Shown: positions 34,143-35,764 of the stretch, one piece after another
Layout: each line of letters opens with the position of its first letter
Position numbering within the stretch: position 1 is the stretch's first letter
Assembly (NCBI GenBank): GCA_018713335.1
Contig: DVOW01000039.1
Span: 1 to 35,764 of the forward strand
Length of the DNA: 35,764 nucleotides
Source: Candidatus Merdivicinus intestinigallinarum
GTDB taxonomy: Bacteria; Bacillota; Clostridia; Oscillospirales; Ruminococcaceae
Direction: 5' to 3'
Position numbers and translations under genes: made by a program
Notes under the pieces: generated by a model
Told to the model about the DNA's origin: nothing
Databases searched by the model: none
Seen by the model: the letters and a program-made list of their open reading frames with translations, nothing else

Positions 34143-35429
34143 ATGGCGGAATTGTTGAGCAAGCGCGCTTATGAGGAAAGCATCGCGAAAACCCGGGACC
34201 AGCGGATGGAATGGTGGCGGGAGGCCCGTTATGGGATGTTTGTCCATTTCGGGCTGTATTCCCAGATTGGCCGGCAGGAGTGGGCCATGTCCGTGGAAAA
34301 CTGGGACGTCAAGGAATATGAAAAGCTGGCGGATACCTTCCTGCCGGAACCCGGCGCGCCCCGGAAATGGGCGGAGCTGGCCAAAAAAGCCGGCATGAAG
34401 TACATGGTTTTGACGACCCGGCACCACGAGGGCTTCAGCCTCTGGGATTCCAAGGTCAATCCCTATAACTCCGTCAATTACGGCTGCAAACGGGACATCG
34501 TCCGGGAATTTGTGGACGCCTGCCATGAATACGGCCTGAAAGTGGGATTTTACTCCTCCCTCATGGACTGGCACCATCCGGACGGCTGGCGCTGCGCCTT
34601 CGATACCGAGGCCCGCCGCCGCTTTACCCAGTACATCAAAGAGCTGAACCGGGAGCTGATGACCAATTACGGGAAAATCGACATCCTCTGGTACGACGTT
34701 TCGGCTCCCATGGAAAGCTGGGAAGGCTGGGACTCCCTGGAACTGAACCAGATGGTGCGGGGATTGCAGCCGGATATTATCATCAACAACCGCAGCAAGC
34801 TGGAGGAGGATTTCTCTACTCCTGAGGAACAGATCACGGCCGGCGACAAAGACTGGGAGGCCTGCATGACCTTCAACGGCATCAGCTGGGGGTATGTGGA
34901 CTCGGTCCAGGCCGCCCCTTACAGCTATAACGCCCAGGGAATCCTGCGGATGCTCTGCCAGGTAGCTTCCGGCGGCGGCAACCTTCTTTTAAACATCGGC
35001 CCGGCCCCGGACGGCTCCGTCCCTCCGGAAGCTGTGGGACCCCTGACCCAGGTTGGCCAGTGGCTTTCCGAAAACGGCGCGGCGGTTTACGGCAAAAAGC
35101 TCCCCACCCCCTGCCACGGAACTCCCAGCGCCATCTGCTCCACTACTTATGACGGGGAAAAGCTGTACCTTTGGGCGAAAATTACCCCGCCTAACGGCGA
35201 AATTGCTCTGGGCGGCTTCGATACTCCGCTGAAATCCGTTCGGAAGCTGTCTGACGGCTCCCCGGTGGAATTTACCCAGAAAGGCCACCGCATCGTCCTC
35301 AAAGCGGCCGCCCCGGACCCCATTGCCAATGTCACGGTTTACGAGCTGACCTTTGACGGTGAGATCCGGCATGAGCATTGCAGCGACTACCCGCAGCTCC
35401 ACGGCGGTTATCAGCACTTTGTGAAATAA
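34143..35429 (+). CDS. GH29 alpha-L-fucosidase, cytoplasmic
   Basis: A 428-residue GH29 enzyme without a signal peptide, so it acts on fucosides that have been taken up. HFGLYS (35-40) and TRHHEGFSLWDS (92-103) line the fucose site. GKIDILWYDVS (177-187) carries the presumed nucleophile D185, in place of the more usual WFDG. FNGISWGY and SGGGNLLLNIGP also match the family. The part after about residue 340 is a beta-sandwich. AGGAGG lies eight bases before the ATG. The acid/base residue cannot be assigned by eye. It stands alone with its own promoter, with no sugar transporter beside it in this window. Confidence 0.93.
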   Translation: MAELLSKRAYEESIAKTRDQRMEWWREARYGMFVHFGLYSQIGRQEWAMSVENWDVKEYEKLADTFLPEPGAPRKWAELAKKAGMKYMVLTTRHHEGFSLWDSKVNPYNSVNYGCKRDIVREFVDACHEYGLKVGFYSSLMDWHHPDGWRCAFDTEARRRFTQYIKELNRELMTNYGKIDILWYDVSAPMESWEGWDSLELNQMVRGLQPDIIINNRSKLEEDFSTPEEQITAGDKDWEACMTFNGISWGYVDSVQAAPYSYNAQGILRMLCQVASGGGNLLLNIGPAPDGSVPPEAVGPLTQVGQWLSENGAAVYGKKLPTPCHGTPSAICSTTYDGEKLYLWAKITPPNGEIALGGFDTPLKSVRKLSDGSPVEFTQKGHRIVLKAAAPDPIANVTVYELTFDGEIRHEHCSDYPQLHGGYQHFVK

Positions 35430-35431
35430 AA

Positions 35432-35458
35432 TTGACTGATAAAACTTAACGGTATACT
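35432..35458 (+). promoter_or_regulatory. Possible promoter of the S51-like gene
   Basis: TTGACT (35432-35437) and TATACT (35453-35458) are only 15 bases apart, short of the ideal 17. It begins three bases after the fucosidase stop. Confidence 0.4.
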
Positions 35459-35463
35459 GTGCG

Positions 35464-35492
35464 AGGGTGAAAGCTATAAAGGCTTTCACCCT
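35464..35492 (+). promoter_or_regulatory. Perfect 11-bp hairpin before the S51-like gene
   Basis: AGGGTGAAAGC (35464-35474) and GCTTTCACCCT (35482-35492) with a seven-base loop. No proper U-tract follows (TAATTGATAA), so it is not a classic terminator, although it could end fucosidase transcripts weakly. If the 35432-35458 promoter is real, the hairpin is at the very 5' end of the next transcript. Confidence 0.5.
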
Positions 35493-35515
35493 TAATTGAT
35501 AAGGAATGATGATTT

Positions 35516-35764
35516 GTGCTTTTATTATGTTCAGATGGATTAACGAACAGTAAGCTACAAAATTGTGTAAAAGAATTTGGTGGAAAAACGGCTGCCTTAG
35601 TAGTAAGCGCAGACCATGTTTATAAAGAGAAAAATTATCATGTACCCCGAGTCACAGAAGAATTGCAGCAATGCGGGCTGACCGTGGATTTGTTTGATCT
35701 AGATATTCAATGTGTGAATGAATTGCTTTGCTATGATGTGATTGAGTTTATTGGCGGGAATCCG
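35516..35764 (+). CDS. Peptidase S51 / class I glutamine amidotransferase-like protein, 5' part
   Basis: The frame opens at GTG 35516, ten bases after AAGGA, with a TGA just upstream in frame. It is still open at the right edge after 83 codons. The protein begins VLLLCSDGLTNSKL and ends in IEFIGGNP, the first strand and the GGNP motif of the S51 (dipeptidase E-like) family. The catalytic serine would follow outside the window. Codons here are clearly more AT-rich (many TTA, GAT, AAT) than in the fucosidase before it, which hints at a different origin. Family fairly sure; substrate unknown. Confidence 0.78.
   Translation, partial: MLLLCSDGLTNSKLQNCVKEFGGKTAALVVSADHVYKEKNYHVPRVTEELQQCGLTVDLFDLDIQCVNELLCYDVIEFIGGNP

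Overview
The window looks like the chromosome of a low-to-mid GC Gram-positive anaerobe, most likely a gut Clostridia member of the Oscillospirales type. The reasons are a PolC-type replicase, the short HisG that needs HisZ, a CoA- and ferredoxin-dependent 2-oxoacid oxidoreductase, strong AGGAGG ribosome binding sites with several TTG/GTG starts, and clear sigma-A promoters. This placement is inference from gene content. I saw no rRNA, tRNA, CRISPR array, insertion sequence or phage gene.

Layout. Positions 1-267 (minus) hold the start of a UPF0735 ACT-domain regulator. An AGCS sodium:amino-acid symporter (522-1841) follows a complete ten-gene histidine operon, hisZ-G-D-C-B-H-A-F-I-E (9461 down to 1907, minus strand). 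The operon is tightly overlapped and driven by a near-consensus promoter at 9517-9545. Upstream of it, 20178 to 9556, lies the conserved Gram-positive housekeeping cluster pyrH-frr-uppS-cdsA-dxr-rseP-ispG-polC. It covers nucleotide supply, ribosome recycling, isoprenoid and phospholipid precursors, intramembrane proteolysis and replication. A divergent phosphoribosyltransferase-like gene (20348-20986) with its own promoter and terminator comes next.

Positions 21156-25267 (minus) form a four-gene operon: arylacetate-CoA ligase, IorA, IorB and a tandem-ACT protein. This is a module for interconverting aryl-pyruvates, arylacetyl-CoA and arylacetates. It shares a 310-bp regulatory region with a divergent polar amino acid ABC transporter (25578-27937, plus). 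The transporter's substrate-binding lipoprotein appears to be circularly permuted: the segment normally at the C-terminus sits directly after the signal peptide. This is the most striking observation in the window.

The right third is more accessory. It holds a tiny Ser/Glu-rich lipoprotein (28048-28365), a P-loop kinase coupled to an ABC-F protein (28497-30898, minus), a DUF4358 lipoprotein coupled to a DHHW-family protein (31172-32913, plus), a three-S1-domain RNA-binding protein (32928-33875, minus), a cytoplasmic GH29 fucosidase (34143-35429, plus), and the start of an S51-peptidase-like gene that runs off the right edge in visibly more AT-rich DNA.
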